A stretch of DNA of 63,014 nucleotides from Acidobacteriaceae bacterium. Lineage in GTDB: Bacteria; Acidobacteriota; Terriglobia; Terriglobales; Acidobacteriaceae. The notes below the pieces were generated by a model. The model saw nothing but the letters and a program-made list of their open reading frames with translations. It did not search any database and was not told where the DNA came from. Where the stretch lies: positions 1-63,014 of the forward strand of contig PLQW01000129.1 in the NCBI GenBank assembly GCA_003160215.1, read 5' to 3'. The translations under genes and the position numbers were made by a program. How positions within the stretch are numbered: the stretch's first letter is position 1; the number at the start of each line of letters is the position of its first letter. Below are positions 36,358-44,626 of the stretch, piece after piece.

Positions 36358-37317
36358 ATGCAACCGATGACGCAGAGATTTACGCAAGAGTTGCGAAAGC
36401 TAGAGCGGGACAGTCATGACAAATGCTCCTCTTGTGGCCGTTCCTTTCATGAGGCGGACACCGCTCATGCCGGGTATTCCATAAACGGTGCACCACTCTA
36501 CGTGGGTGACTGTTGCGAGGCCCACCTCGCTGAGACTGCAGCGCGCTACTACTGGCAGCCACGTGCGTACGAGATCCCAGAAGCCGAAGCACCGCTTTGG
36601 CGCTACATGGATTTTTCCAAATTCGTGGCACTTTTAAAAGATCAAGCGCTTTACTTCGCTCGTGCCGATTCGCTAGGCGACAGATGGGAAGGGGCGAAAG
36701 GCATTGCCTCGAACAAGTCCAAATGGGACGAGCACTATCTGCAGTTTTTCCGAGATGGTTTTCGAAACCCACCCCCGGGAGCGGATTTTAACATCTCAGA
36801 GGAACAAATTGAGAAGGAGGCACAACGTCTGCTTTGCGAGCTTGGGGCTGCAGGCGAGCATGACATTCGAACAACCTACGTCAGCTGCTGGCATGAAGGC
36901 AATGTCGAGTCAGAGGCGCTCTGGCGTCTGTACTGTCCGCCTCAATCTGCCGGCATCGCAATCCGCACGACCTTCTCCGCACTCAACGTGAGTCTCGGAG
37001 ACGATCCAAGTATCCGCATCGGCCGTGTTCGCTACATTGATTTCCGGAAGACCTTCGCGGGTGTTAATGATGCAATCTTCCGGAAACGCCAGTCCCTGGG
37101 TCACGAAAAGGAAGTCCGAGCCGTTATCCGCCGCTTCGAACCGAGTGAAGGCCTAGGCATACTGCGGCCAGTCGAACTGCCTCAACTTCTAAAGACGGTT
37201 GTCGTGTCCCCGTTTGCACCCCCGTGGCTTGAAGTAGTTCTTCGGGAAACTATGAGCCGCTTTGGGGTACACGCCCCAACCGCTGCATCGGAATTGATCC
37301 TTGAGCCCTTTTTCTAA
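36358..37317 (+). CDS. DUF2971 protein with N-terminal zinc-finger-like motif
   Basis: A 319-residue protein. The N-terminal 60 residues carry CSSC (C23, C26) and CCEAH (C52, C53, H56), which could bind one zinc. The rest is a DUF2971 domain starting near LWRYMDFSKFVALLKDQALYF, with the conserved YVSCWHEGNVESEALWRLYC and HEKEVRAV. DUF2971 proteins are scattered in accessory regions and are often found near mobile or defence genes; the molecular function is unknown. Coding sequence looks less GC-rich than neighbours, which suggests later acquisition. Whether the start is 36358 or the Met at residue 4 is not decidable. Confidence 0.8.
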   Translation: MQPMTQRFTQELRKLERDSHDKCSSCGRSFHEADTAHAGYSINGAPLYVGDCCEAHLAETAARYYWQPRAYEIPEAEAPLWRYMDFSKFVALLKDQALYFARADSLGDRWEGAKGIASNKSKWDEHYLQFFRDGFRNPPPGADFNISEEQIEKEAQRLLCELGAAGEHDIRTTYVSCWHEGNVESEALWRLYCPPQSAGIAIRTTFSALNVSLGDDPSIRIGRVRYIDFRKTFAGVNDAIFRKRQSLGHEKEVRAVIRRFEPSEGLGILRPVELPQLLKTVVVSPFAPPWLEVVLRETMSRFGVHAPTAASELILEPFF

Positions 37318-37344
37318 GCAATGGAGCCAAGACGGCTCAGACAG

Positions 37345-38727
37345 CTATTGCATCTGAAGGGCAACAGTCGGCAGCTTCGCCTGCTCCCAGGCGTCGAAGC
37401 CGCCGATCACATTGATGACGCTGTAGCCGGCCCGTTGTAGCAGGCTGCACGCGATCATGCTGCGATAGCCGCTCTTGCAGTGGACCGCGATGGGCGCATT
37501 CTGCTCAAGGTGCGGCAGAGCGGCCTTGAAGCGGTCCAGTGGGTACCAGTCGGCGCCGCCGATATGGCCAGCTTGCCATTCGGCTTCTCTGCGGACATCC
37601 AGCGCTTGCAGCCCACCGCCTTGCAGCCGGGTGCTGAGTTCCTGCACCGTAATCTGTTGCAATTGCGCGAGTGGGAATCCCGCTCGTTTCCATCCCTCGA
37701 TACCGCCTTCGAGATAACCCGGCAGGTCCTCGATGCCCACGCGTGCCAAACGCGTGCGTGCCTCACTTATCTGCTCCGGGGTTTCGCCGATGAGTACCAA
37801 GCGTGCCGCGGTACCCAGAACAGCTCCTGCCCAGGAAGCGAACTGACCGGAAAGCGCAATGTTGATGGAGCCGGGGACATGGGCCGCGGCGAACTGCTCG
37901 GCAGGCCGCACGTCGAGCGCGATCGCGTCGTGCTCGAGCATGTCCTTCAGTTCTGTCGCCGGGATTGGAGTCAGCTCCGGTAGATCCGCAAGGCACGCGG
38001 CTCCAGCGCGGTTGATGGCGGCGTCCTCGAAAAAATATTCCGGACGAGATGGGAGGTTAGTCGTCAACTGGCGGATAAACTCGTCTCGGCTTTTGATCTG
38101 CAAGGCGTAATTGGTGAGCCGTTCGGTCCCGATAGTGGAGGAGCGCTCGGAGCGCATGTTGCGTCCACAAAGCGAGCCAGCGCCGTGCGCGGGATACACC
38201 TGCACGTCGTTCGGCAGGGTGAGAAGCTTGTTGTGCAAGGAATCGTAGAGTAAGCCTGCGAGTTGCTGCGGCGTGTGCGTCGTCGAGAGGTCGGGCCTTC
38301 CCACGTCGCCGATGAACAGCGTATCTCCGGTCAGCGCGGCCCAGGGCGCCAGCGACTTCTCTTCGTCGGTAAGAACCAGGCAGATGCTCTCCGGCGTGTG
38401 TCCCGGCGTTTCGAGAACATCGATGCGCAGCTTTCCGACGCGCAACTCGAAACCATCGCCAACAGCGATATGCGGAAAAGTTGCGCCTGCCGCTTTTCCG
38501 ATGTAGATAGTCGCACCCGTGCGTGCGGCCAACTCTTTGTGTCCTGAGACGAAGTCGGCGTGCAGATGAGTCTCGAAAATGTGACGAATCTGAAGCTGTT
38601 GCTTCTGCGCCGCGTCCAGGTAGATTTCAATGTCACGCTGCGGATCGACGACGACAGCTTCGCCTTCCGATCCGAAGAGGTAAGAAGCATGCGCCAGACA
38701 ACCCAGATAAAATTGTTCGAAGTACAT
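37345..38727 (-). CDS. Persulfide dioxygenase-rhodanese fusion (CstB-like)
   Basis: A 460-residue fusion. An N-terminal metallo-beta-lactamase/persulfide-dioxygenase domain (1-~210) carries the ETHE1-type iron ligands in THLHAD (H54, H56, D58). Two rhodanese domains follow: the first lacks the catalytic Cys at LVLIGE, the second retains it in VHCKSGYRS. That order (dioxygenase, inactive rhodanese, active rhodanese) matches CstB, which converts persulfides and sulfite to thiosulfate. The role here is thus likely sulfide/persulfide detoxification; no other sulfide genes are adjacent. GGGGGAGGG sits just before the ATG. Confidence 0.88.
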   Translation of the reverse strand: MYFEQFYLGCLAHASYLFGSEGEAVVVDPQRDIEIYLDAAQKQQLQIRHIFETHLHADFVSGHKELAARTGATIYIGKAAGATFPHIAVGDGFELRVGKLRIDVLETPGHTPESICLVLTDEEKSLAPWAALTGDTLFIGDVGRPDLSTTHTPQQLAGLLYDSLHNKLLTLPNDVQVYPAHGAGSLCGRNMRSERSSTIGTERLTNYALQIKSRDEFIRQLTTNLPSRPEYFFEDAAINRAGAACLADLPELTPIPATELKDMLEHDAIALDVRPAEQFAAAHVPGSINIALSGQFASWAGAVLGTAARLVLIGETPEQISEARTRLARVGIEDLPGYLEGGIEGWKRAGFPLAQLQQITVQELSTRLQGGGLQALDVRREAEWQAGHIGGADWYPLDRFKAALPHLEQNAPIAVHCKSGYRSMIACSLLQRAGYSVINVIGGFDAWEQAKLPTVALQMQ

Positions 38728-38795
38728 GGCCCTCCCCCTCTGCGGGGAACATGATACAGCCCAGCTTGCGATTCGCCTAAAAACAGTTCCAGACT

Positions 38796-38963
38796 TGTGT
38801 ATCTGGCCGGTGGAGCACGCCTTCAGGCGTGCATAACAAGACCGTAGAAAAGGGCGAGGCTTTAGCCGCTGAGGTAAGGCTCCGGTTTACCTCAGCCGGC
38901 TAAAGCCGAATTCAGAAGCACTCTCCAATGCACCGCTGAAGCGGTGCTCCAGCCGGATACACG
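38796..38963. repeat. Nested palindromic element, second type
   Basis: About 168 bp. Ends TGTGTATCTGGC (38796) and GCCGGATACACGA (to 38963) are inverted; both continue into TGGAGCAC and GTGCTCCA with hairpins around CTTCAG. Inside, GGCTTTAGCCGCTGAGG pairs with CCTCAGCCGGCTAAAGCC with one extra base. It lies in the 280-bp gap between the CstB-like gene and the malQ remnant. Confidence 0.7.
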
Positions 38964-39009
38964 AGCTCAGGATCTGCGATAGGCTTTCAGCACGTATTAT
39001 TACGTGGCC

Positions 39010-39953
39010 CTAACGCTCGTAGGTTTCCACCAACTGCTTTAGCCGTACACTCATCGCCGGCGTCAGCTCTTCCTGGCGAAAGCGCCAGCGCCAGTGCCCA
39101 GACGGGCTACCGGGCAGGTTCATCCTGCCTAGCATAGCCGCTATTCGCATGGGCTTCCCAGCGGTAGATCGGGTTGCCCCACAGTTGGCCGGTGGCGCTG
39201 AAGTAGTCAGGCGGCACGCCGGAGACGACTTTGGGCTGGCCCGACTCGTCCAGTTCGAACAAGTCGCGGTTGGCCCACACGTCGGCGCTATCGAGGGCGA
39301 CATAAATGGGAACGTCGCCCATGATGCGAATGTCGGTGCAATGCGCCTTCAGATCGCGCCATTGCCGCTAGAATTCGAATTGGATGAACTTATGGCATTC
39401 CATCTCGTCGTGCAGTTGGTTGCGTGCGCGCTGGATGGCATCGGGATCACGCATCGCCAGATCGCGGTCCGCGTCCACAGAGCGTTGTTGTGCGCTTCCT
39501 TGAGCGCCATGAAGAGGGCAAATTCGTCGAGCCAGGCGGAGTGCCTTTCGCAGAAAGCCGCGAATGCTTCGCGCTCGGCCGGCGAACTGCGTTGGAACGA
39601 CCGGAAAGCATGTGTCGCAGCAAGGGGATCTTCCACGCGATTACGGTGCCGAAATCCACTTCGCCAGCGGGAAATTCCGGGCGCGAGTCCAACTGGCGAG
39701 ATTCGAGATAGCCACGCTCCACTAGAGTATCGAGGCTGATCAGTAGAGGATTGCCGGCGAAGGCTGAGAAACACTGGTAGGGAGAGTCACCATAGTCGGT
39801 CGGCTCCAGCGGCAGGACTTGCCAGATTCGCTGTCCAGCATCGCGCAGAAAATCTGCAAAGCGATGCGCCTCACGCCCCAGTTCGCCGATTCCGTATGGC
39901 CCCGGAAGAGAAGTTGGGTGTAACAGGATGCCACTGGATCGTGGAAAGCTCAT
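39010..39953 (-). pseudogene. malQ: Decayed 4-alpha-glucanotransferase
   Basis: Pieces of MalQ (amylomaltase) can be read in three frames. The N-terminus is SSGILLHPTSLPGPYGIGELG and DYGDSPYQCFSAFAGNP (frame of 39953). After about residue 110 the match moves to another frame (EREAFAAFCERHSAWLDEF, AHNNALW), then to a third (MRDPDAIQRARNQLHDE through MGDVPIYVALDSADVWANR and SATGQLWGNPIYRW). A TAG at 39370-39368 interrupts this at the place of FFRQW, and the last fragment GHWRWRFRQEELTPAM is the C-terminus after a deletion of about 200 residues. Several frameshifts, a nonsense codon and the deletion show an inactivated gene rather than a single sequencing error. Confidence 0.9.
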
Positions 39954-40090
39954 GCCGTGATGTTAGATCGTAATTAGCGGTGCGGTGCTGGTCGAAGCAC
40001 AATCGCACAACTCAACGGAAAAACAGGCCCCTCGACTCGCCCGCCGCGGCGGGCTGGCACGAGACGACAGAAGAAAGAAAGACCGCGAGA

Positions 40091-40555
40091 TCAAAACGGA
40101 ATGTCTTCGTCCGTGATCTCCGCGCCGGATGGAGCCTGCGATGGCTCGGGCTCGGGAGTCCGCTGGTCAAAGCCGCCGGACTTGCCCGCGTGACCGCCGC
40201 CCTCACCTCCGCCGGCATCCCGTCCTCCGAGCAGCACCAGGTCATTGATGATGATTTCGGTCCTGTACTTCTTCTGGCCAGTCTCCTTATCGTCCCAGGA
40301 GTCACTGTGCAGGCGGCCTTCGACGTATACGCTGCGACCTTTCTTGAGGTACTCCGCGGCGATCTCGGCAGTGCGCTGGAAGGCGACCAGGTTGTGCCAC
40401 TCGGTGCGGTCCTGCCAGTTACCGTCTTTGTCCTTGAAACGCTCATTGGTGGCCAGCGAGAAGCGCGCGACCGCCATGCCGGTTTGGGTGTACTTCACCT
40501 CTGGATCTTTTCCGAGGTTGCCAATGAGAATGACCTTATTGACGCTCTTAGCCAT
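40091..40555 (-). CDS. ssb: Single-stranded DNA-binding protein
   Basis: A 154-residue SSB, the tetrameric protein that covers single-stranded DNA in replication, repair and recombination. The OB-fold includes NKVILIGNLGKDPE and VEGRLHSDSW; the glycine-rich linker GGGEGGGHAGKSGG leads to the acidic tip DEDIPF, which recruits partner proteins. The start at 40555 begins MAKSVNKVIL and has GAGGAG at 9 nt; the upstream frame to 40621 is unrelated. It follows the malQ remnant on the same strand. Confidence 0.96.
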   Translation of the reverse strand: MAKSVNKVILIGNLGKDPEVKYTQTGMAVARFSLATNERFKDKDGNWQDRTEWHNLVAFQRTAEIAAEYLKKGRSVYVEGRLHSDSWDDKETGQKKYRTEIIINDLVLLGGRDAGGGEGGGHAGKSGGFDQRTPEPEPSQAPSGAEITDEDIPF

Positions 40556-40660
40556 GAGAGGCGCTCCTCTACTTTCGCGAATGGGAGTAATGAAAGCCAA
40601 ATATAGCAGAACGACCAGCATGGGAACGGAAGTTCCATCTCGAGGCGCGCCCGCCCCGTA

Positions 40661-41170
40661 TTACTTCGCGCGGTCAGTGCCCTTTACTTTTCGACCGGCG
40701 CCGTTATTCTTCGCCGCCAACTCGGCCTGTTTCTTCTTCCGGGCCGCGGCACGCGCCTTCTTCTTTAGTTCTTCGGGAGAGTACATGCTCCCTCGGCAAC
40801 CCTTGCTGCCACAGTAGCAAGGCGCCTCGTCGTCGCCATCGTAGAGATAATAGTCGTAGGTCAGTTCTTCGCCGGCGGTAATGTCGCGAATCGCGGCGAT
40901 GTAGACCCTGTCGTCCTCTTCGTCGGTCTCGCAATTGGGATCGCAAGAGTGGTTCACAAACATCGCCATCCCGTGGCCGTCGATCACTACCTCGCCATCG
41001 CCAACGCCGAACAGGTAAGTGAACGGGCGGCCTTCGTAGCGGATGTCGCCTTCGGCCTTGGTAATGCGCTCTCCCGTGTATTCCAGGACGCGAGCGTTCT
41101 TGGGAATATTTTCGAGGGTGAAACATCCAGCAGCGTGAATGTCAGAGGAACGAATGATGAGGCGCGGCAA
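40661..41170 (-). CDS. SET-domain protein lysine methyltransferase
   Basis: About 169 residues of SET domain. The fold is bracketed by IHAAGCFTLENIPKNARVLEYTGERI at the start and NHSCDPNC with a catalytic Tyr in EELTYDYYLY. A post-SET zinc motif CYCGSKGCRG follows and then a long Lys-rich tail (ELKKKARAAARKKKQ). These features are those of eukaryotic-like protein-lysine methyltransferases found in some bacteria; the target is unknown. The true start is uncertain: the TTG at 41170 (MPRLIIRSSD) with GGGAG upstream is preferred, since the frame farther upstream (to 41311) lacks family homology. Confidence 0.8.
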   Translation of the reverse strand: MPRLIIRSSDIHAAGCFTLENIPKNARVLEYTGERITKAEGDIRYEGRPFTYLFGVGDGEVVIDGHGMAMFVNHSCDPNCETDEEDDRVYIAAIRDITAGEELTYDYYLYDGDDEAPCYCGSKGCRGSMYSPEELKKKARAAARKKKQAELAAKNNGAGRKVKGTDRAK

Positions 41171-41648
41171 GAAGAAGTGCTCCCGGTGAATTTGATTTGC
41201 AGTATAACGCACTGCACGTTGGGAATGGTCTGCGCCGCTAGAGGCTGCCGAAAAAGTCGGAAAAGCAGGTCGCTCGCGGGCTGAAGGCCGCTCCCAATGA
41301 CAACAACGCAAACAAAGGACTTAGCCGGACGATCTTGCAGAGTTGTCATTCCTGTTTCAACCTGCTCCAGCAGGTCTGTTGCTCGGGGTGACAAAGACAT
41401 AGAGCTTAACGGCGCACCTAAAGGTGCGCCCCTTCAAAACGTCGACTATAGCCTGCCTTTTCAGCAGTCTCTCTAGCCGCTCTCCTGCGCAGGCGCCTGC
41501 CGGTGGGTGCATGGCGCGCACACCCTCAGCACCTGCGTTGCTTCGCTGTCAATACTCTCTGTCACAGAGGTCTGGGGCATTTCGCGGTTCACATTCGCCC
41601 GGATATTTCGTATCCTGAAAGAGACGATTCGATTTGGGAGGCGCTCTC
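41171..41648. other. Repeat-rich intergenic stretch, no gene seen
   Basis: A 478-bp gap between the SET gene and the monooxygenase-like gene. It contains a perfect hairpin GGCGCACCTAAAGGTGCGCC at 41411-41430. Around 41240-41395 are paired motifs such as GCTCGCGGGCTGAAGG with CCAATGACAAC and, facing it, TTGTCATTCC, recalling a GACAAC/GTTGTC type of interspersed repeat. A similar GCGGGCTGAA segment recurs near 62784. Confidence 0.45.
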
Positions 41649-41945
41649 ATGGTGCATGTCCTGGTCCGCCACAAGGTGTCGGATTACAGCCGCTGGAAGC
41701 AAGCGTTCGATTCTCACCTCAACCTCCGCAAGCATGCCGGCGAAACCGCGTGCCGCATTTTTCATACGGTTGACGATCCGCGCGAAGTCGTTTTGTTTCT
41801 GGATTGGGAAGGCATCGAGCAGGCGCGCAAGTTTATGAGCTCTGACGAACTGCGTAAGGCGATGCAACAGGCCGGAGTGGAAGGCGCCCCCGAGGTGCGG
41901 TACATCGAGGACGTCCGTACGGTCCATCGCACGGCGGCCGACTAG
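41649..41945 (+). CDS. Antibiotic-biosynthesis-monooxygenase-like small protein
   Basis: A 98-residue ferredoxin-like dimeric alpha-beta barrel protein. VHVLVRHKVSDYSRWKQAFD and VVLFLDWEGIEQARKFM match the ABM-type superfamily, whose members include quinol monooxygenases and heme-degrading enzymes, but the catalytic role here is not decidable. The start ATG at 41649 has GGGAGG immediately before; the extended frame from 41634 begins inside that site. It is isolated, between repeat-rich DNA and the purC promoter region. Confidence 0.75.
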   Translation: MVHVLVRHKVSDYSRWKQAFDSHLNLRKHAGETACRIFHTVDDPREVVLFLDWEGIEQARKFMSSDELRKAMQQAGVEGAPEVRYIEDVRTVHRTAAD

Positions 41946-42184
41946 CGCGTCGCCGGCCCCCTGTCTGCAAAAAATGTTTTTCCAGCGTCTTGACACCAGG
42001 CGGGAGTTTGGTTTCCAAATTATCCTCGGGTTGCAGCCGCGGGCGCAGCCGGGACGTTCTGCATGGCTACTTGGAGATTGCTTCGAAAGCCGCTATGCGC
42101 AAGGGTTCCGCGAGACCCGATATTCTGTCAAGAAATTTTTCACAGATTTTTTCCGGTGCGTTGTAACTAATTTTTCATCTTCCG

Positions 42185-42212
42185 TTGACAAACCAGGCGG
42201 GGAAACTAAAAT
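42185..42212 (+). promoter_or_regulatory. Sigma70-like promoter of purC
   Basis: TTGACA (42185-42190), 16-bp spacer, TAAAAT (42207-42212), a near-consensus pair, with the purC GTG 35 bp further on. A second TTGACACCAGGCGGGA copy begins at about 41988, suggesting a repeated operator; its function is not known. Confidence 0.65.
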
Positions 42213-42247
42213 ACCCGACGACTTCTCTAATTCGATTTGCCACTACC

Positions 42248-43162
42248 GTGACGTATTCAACTCAAAATTCCGAAGTCCTCTTGCACACCGACTTTTCCGG
42301 TCTGGAACTCTACGCCAGCGGAAAAGTTCGCGACCTTTACCAGGTTGGTAACGAACATCTGCTCTTCGTGGCGACCGATCGCATCTCGGCATTCGACTAT
42401 GTGCTGGCGACCGGCATACCGCAGAAGGGACGAGTGCTGACGCAGCTCTCGCTTTTCTGGTTCGAGTTCCTCAAGAGCATCGTTCCCAACCACCTTGTCA
42501 CCTCCGACGTTCGCAAATACCCGCCGGAGCTGCAGAAATATGCCAGCCAGTTGCATGGCCGCTCGATGCTGGTAGTGCGGGCCGACATGATCGCCATCGA
42601 GTGTGTGGTGCGCGGCTATCTTTCCGGCTCGGGCTGGAAGGAGTACAAGGGCAATCGTTCGGTCTGCGGCATCAAGCTGCCCGCCGGATTGCGCGAATCG
42701 GACAAGTTGCCGGAGCCGATTTTCACCCCCGCCATCAAGGCCAGCAGCGGTCACGACGAAAACATTTCCTTCGATCATATGGTGACGCTGGCGGGCCGCA
42801 AACTCAGCGAACAGCTGCGCGACTTGAGCGTGAAGGTTTACCAGACTGCTGCGGATTACGCAGAGACGCGCGGCATCATCATCGCCGACACCAAGTTTGA
42901 ATTTGGCCGCACCGCAGGCGGACTGGTGCTCGCCGATGAGGTGCTCACGCCGGATTCGTCGCGCTTCTGGCCTAAGGACAAGTATCGGCCCGGTGGTCCG
43001 CAGGATTCGTACGACAAACAGTACGTGCGCGATTACCTGGAAGCTATCAAGTGGAATAAGCAGCCGCCGGCCCCGGCATTGCCCCCGGAGGTGGCGGCAA
43101 GAACGAGTGAGAAGTATATGGAGGCTTACACCCAATTGACCGGGCATCCGCTGCCGGTCTAG
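42248..43162 (+). CDS. purC: Phosphoribosylaminoimidazole-succinocarboxamide synthase
   Basis: A 304-residue SAICAR synthetase, the step that joins CAIR to aspartate in purine synthesis. The ATP/substrate loop GKVRDLY is followed by DRISAFDYVLATGIPQKG, the family's substrate region, and SFDHM and ADTKFEFGR in the C-terminal half. The length suits the stand-alone 'yeast-type' enzyme. The start is placed at GTG 42248, below the TTGACA/TAAAAT promoter; a TTG at 42185 is inside the promoter and is therefore unlikely. The downstream cvpA begins 11 bp after, and this purC-cvpA order suggests a linked operon. Confidence 0.94.
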   Translation: MTYSTQNSEVLLHTDFSGLELYASGKVRDLYQVGNEHLLFVATDRISAFDYVLATGIPQKGRVLTQLSLFWFEFLKSIVPNHLVTSDVRKYPPELQKYASQLHGRSMLVVRADMIAIECVVRGYLSGSGWKEYKGNRSVCGIKLPAGLRESDKLPEPIFTPAIKASSGHDENISFDHMVTLAGRKLSEQLRDLSVKVYQTAADYAETRGIIIADTKFEFGRTAGGLVLADEVLTPDSSRFWPKDKYRPGGPQDSYDKQYVRDYLEAIKWNKQPPAPALPPEVAARTSEKYMEAYTQLTGHPLPV

Positions 43163-43172
43163 GGAAAGCCGA

Positions 43173-43736
43173 ATGATGGGCGTCTCTATTCTCGACTGGG
43201 TGATTCTGCTCATCATCGTGCTGTCGGTGTTACAGGCGATCGCACAGGGGTTCTTTTACGAATTCTTTTCGCTGGCGGGCGTGATCGTCGGATATTTGCT
43301 GGCTGCATGGGAGTACCCGCGGGCGGCGGTTTGGTACGCTCGCTACGTGAACTCCCAGTGGGCGGCGGATATCGCTGGGTTCTTTACCATATTTATTGTT
43401 GTCGTGTTGCTGGCGGGAGTAGTGGGACGGATTGCGCGCTGGGCCGTCCACGGTGTGGGGCTGCGCTGGTTCGATCGCCTACTGGGCGCAGTGTTCGGAT
43501 TTCTGCGCGGAGCGGTGGTTTGTACCGTGATTGTGCTGGCTCTGGCCTCGTTCGCGCCGCAGTGGGGATGGTTGCAGCAATCGCGGATCGCGCCGTTCAT
43601 GCTGGTTAGCGGCCGCGCTTTGATCTGGGCGGCGCCGGCGGAATTGCGGCAGCGCTTCCGTGAAGGCTGGGACTTGTTGCGGACCGTTCCCCAACACGTT
43701 TCCAGGCAAGGCGGCGACACCGATGGTCGCCGGTGA
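43173..43736 (+). CDS. cvpA: CvpA family membrane protein
   Basis: A 187-residue protein with about four hydrophobic helices, starting MMGVSILDWVILLIIVLSVLQA, as in colicin V production protein CvpA. In other bacteria cvpA lies next to pur genes and affects envelope integrity and stress responses, so the purC-cvpA neighbourhood agrees with the assignment. The C-terminus is charged and soluble (REGWDLLRTVPQHVSRQGGD). GGGAAAG lies upstream of the double ATG. The following gene overlaps its end only if an early start is chosen. Confidence 0.85.
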   Translation: MMGVSILDWVILLIIVLSVLQAIAQGFFYEFFSLAGVIVGYLLAAWEYPRAAVWYARYVNSQWAADIAGFFTIFIVVVLLAGVVGRIARWAVHGVGLRWFDRLLGAVFGFLRGAVVCTVIVLALASFAPQWGWLQQSRIAPFMLVSGRALIWAAPAELRQRFREGWDLLRTVPQHVSRQGGDTDGRR

Positions 43737-43785
43737 AGATTTGGTCCGTCTGGGCCCTTACCGAAGCGAAAGAGAGAGGGGCGTT

Positions 43786-44064
43786 GTGAAAGATCAACTG
43801 GAAGCTTTGATCCTGCAGATGTACAAAAACGGCATCACCTATTCCGAAGGCGTGTGTGAATTCAAGAAGCGATTCATTCTCACGGTGCTGCAGGACTGCA
43901 AGGGAAACCAGTGCAAGGCCGCGCGCCAACTGGGCATGCACCGCAACACCCTTAGCCGTACCATCGCCGAGCTGAAGCTGGATGCCAAAGGCCTGCGCAA
44001 CGGTACGCGCCGGCCGCCGCGCAGCGCCCATGCGCTCTCGATGGACCGGAAAGCCGCCCGTTAA
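43786..44064 (+). CDS. Fis-type helix-turn-helix protein
   Basis: A 92-residue protein ending in a Fis-like HTH: CKGNQCKAARQLGMHRNTLSR. Such domains are the DNA-binding end of NtrC-type activators, but here it stands alone. The preferred start is the GTG at 43786, which has GAGAGGGG before it and gives MKDQLEALILQM; the ORF is open from 43660 and an ATG at 43723 overlaps cvpA. It may regulate its own operon or chromatin structure; the target is unknown. The C-terminal tail is Arg-rich. Confidence 0.75.
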   Translation: MKDQLEALILQMYKNGITYSEGVCEFKKRFILTVLQDCKGNQCKAARQLGMHRNTLSRTIAELKLDAKGLRNGTRRPPRSAHALSMDRKAAR

Positions 44065-44227
44065 ACTTACGCTCCTCGTTGCGCGCTACTCAGGACCGGC
44101 AATCAGCAGCCTCGTTACGGCCGAGGTAAGTAGCTACCTCTTTCGGAGTCTTTAAGTACCTTGTAAAGCTGTTACCGTTCATACTATGTTCGATCCAGTT
44201 CGCGCAGCCTGCAAAGGAGAGACGAGT

Positions 44228-44584
44228 ATGCCATCACCGGAGTTCAAGCAACTTGTGGACGAAGCGAAATCGCAGATCAGCGAAATCGGTCCCGACGAGC
44301 TCAGACGCATGCAGCAATCGGGTGAAGACTTCACCCTGCTGGACGTGCGAGAGCGCGACGAACAGGGGAAGGGAATCATTCCGGGGGCCATCAGCCTGCC
44401 TCGCGGCATTCTGGAAGTGAACATCGACAAGATCACGACCGATAAGGACCGCAAGCTGGTTCTGTATTGCGGCGGAGGCAGCCGTTCGGCGCTCGCCGTC
44501 CTCAATCTCAAGAAGATGGGCTTTCGCAATGTGTTCTCGCTCGCCGGCGGCTATCGCGACTGGTGTGAAGGGGACACCTACTAA
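44228..44584 (+). CDS. Rhodanese-like sulfurtransferase
   Basis: A 118-residue single-domain rhodanese. The active-site loop CGGGSRSA with its Cys is intact, following LVLYC, and EEL-type helices and DVRERDEQGKG are standard for the family. The domain moves sulfane sulfur between donors and acceptors or shuttles persulfides. The start ATG at 44228 has AAGGAG at about 9 nt. It lies between the Fis-type gene and a metallo-hydrolase on the same strand, with a 162-bp gap upstream that contains a hairpin (GAGGTA..TACCTC around 44120). Confidence 0.9.
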   Translation: MPSPEFKQLVDEAKSQISEIGPDELRRMQQSGEDFTLLDVRERDEQGKGIIPGAISLPRGILEVNIDKITTDKDRKLVLYCGGGSRSALAVLNLKKMGFRNVFSLAGGYRDWCEGDTY

Positions 44585-44626
44585 CGCCTCGTCGTATGGT
44601 TTTCGGCTTCGCTAATCGAGGTGATA

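Noticed and set aside
42185-42247. Extended N-terminus for purC from a TTG at 42185
   Set aside because: The TTG is the -35 box of a good promoter, so it cannot be in the mRNA made from it.
44091-44150. Hairpin GAGGTA..TACCTC looked like part of a c-di-GMP riboswitch before the rhodanese gene
   Set aside because: The conserved GCAAAGCC-type core and second stem of the known c-di-GMP-I aptamer are not present; only one simple hairpin is seen.
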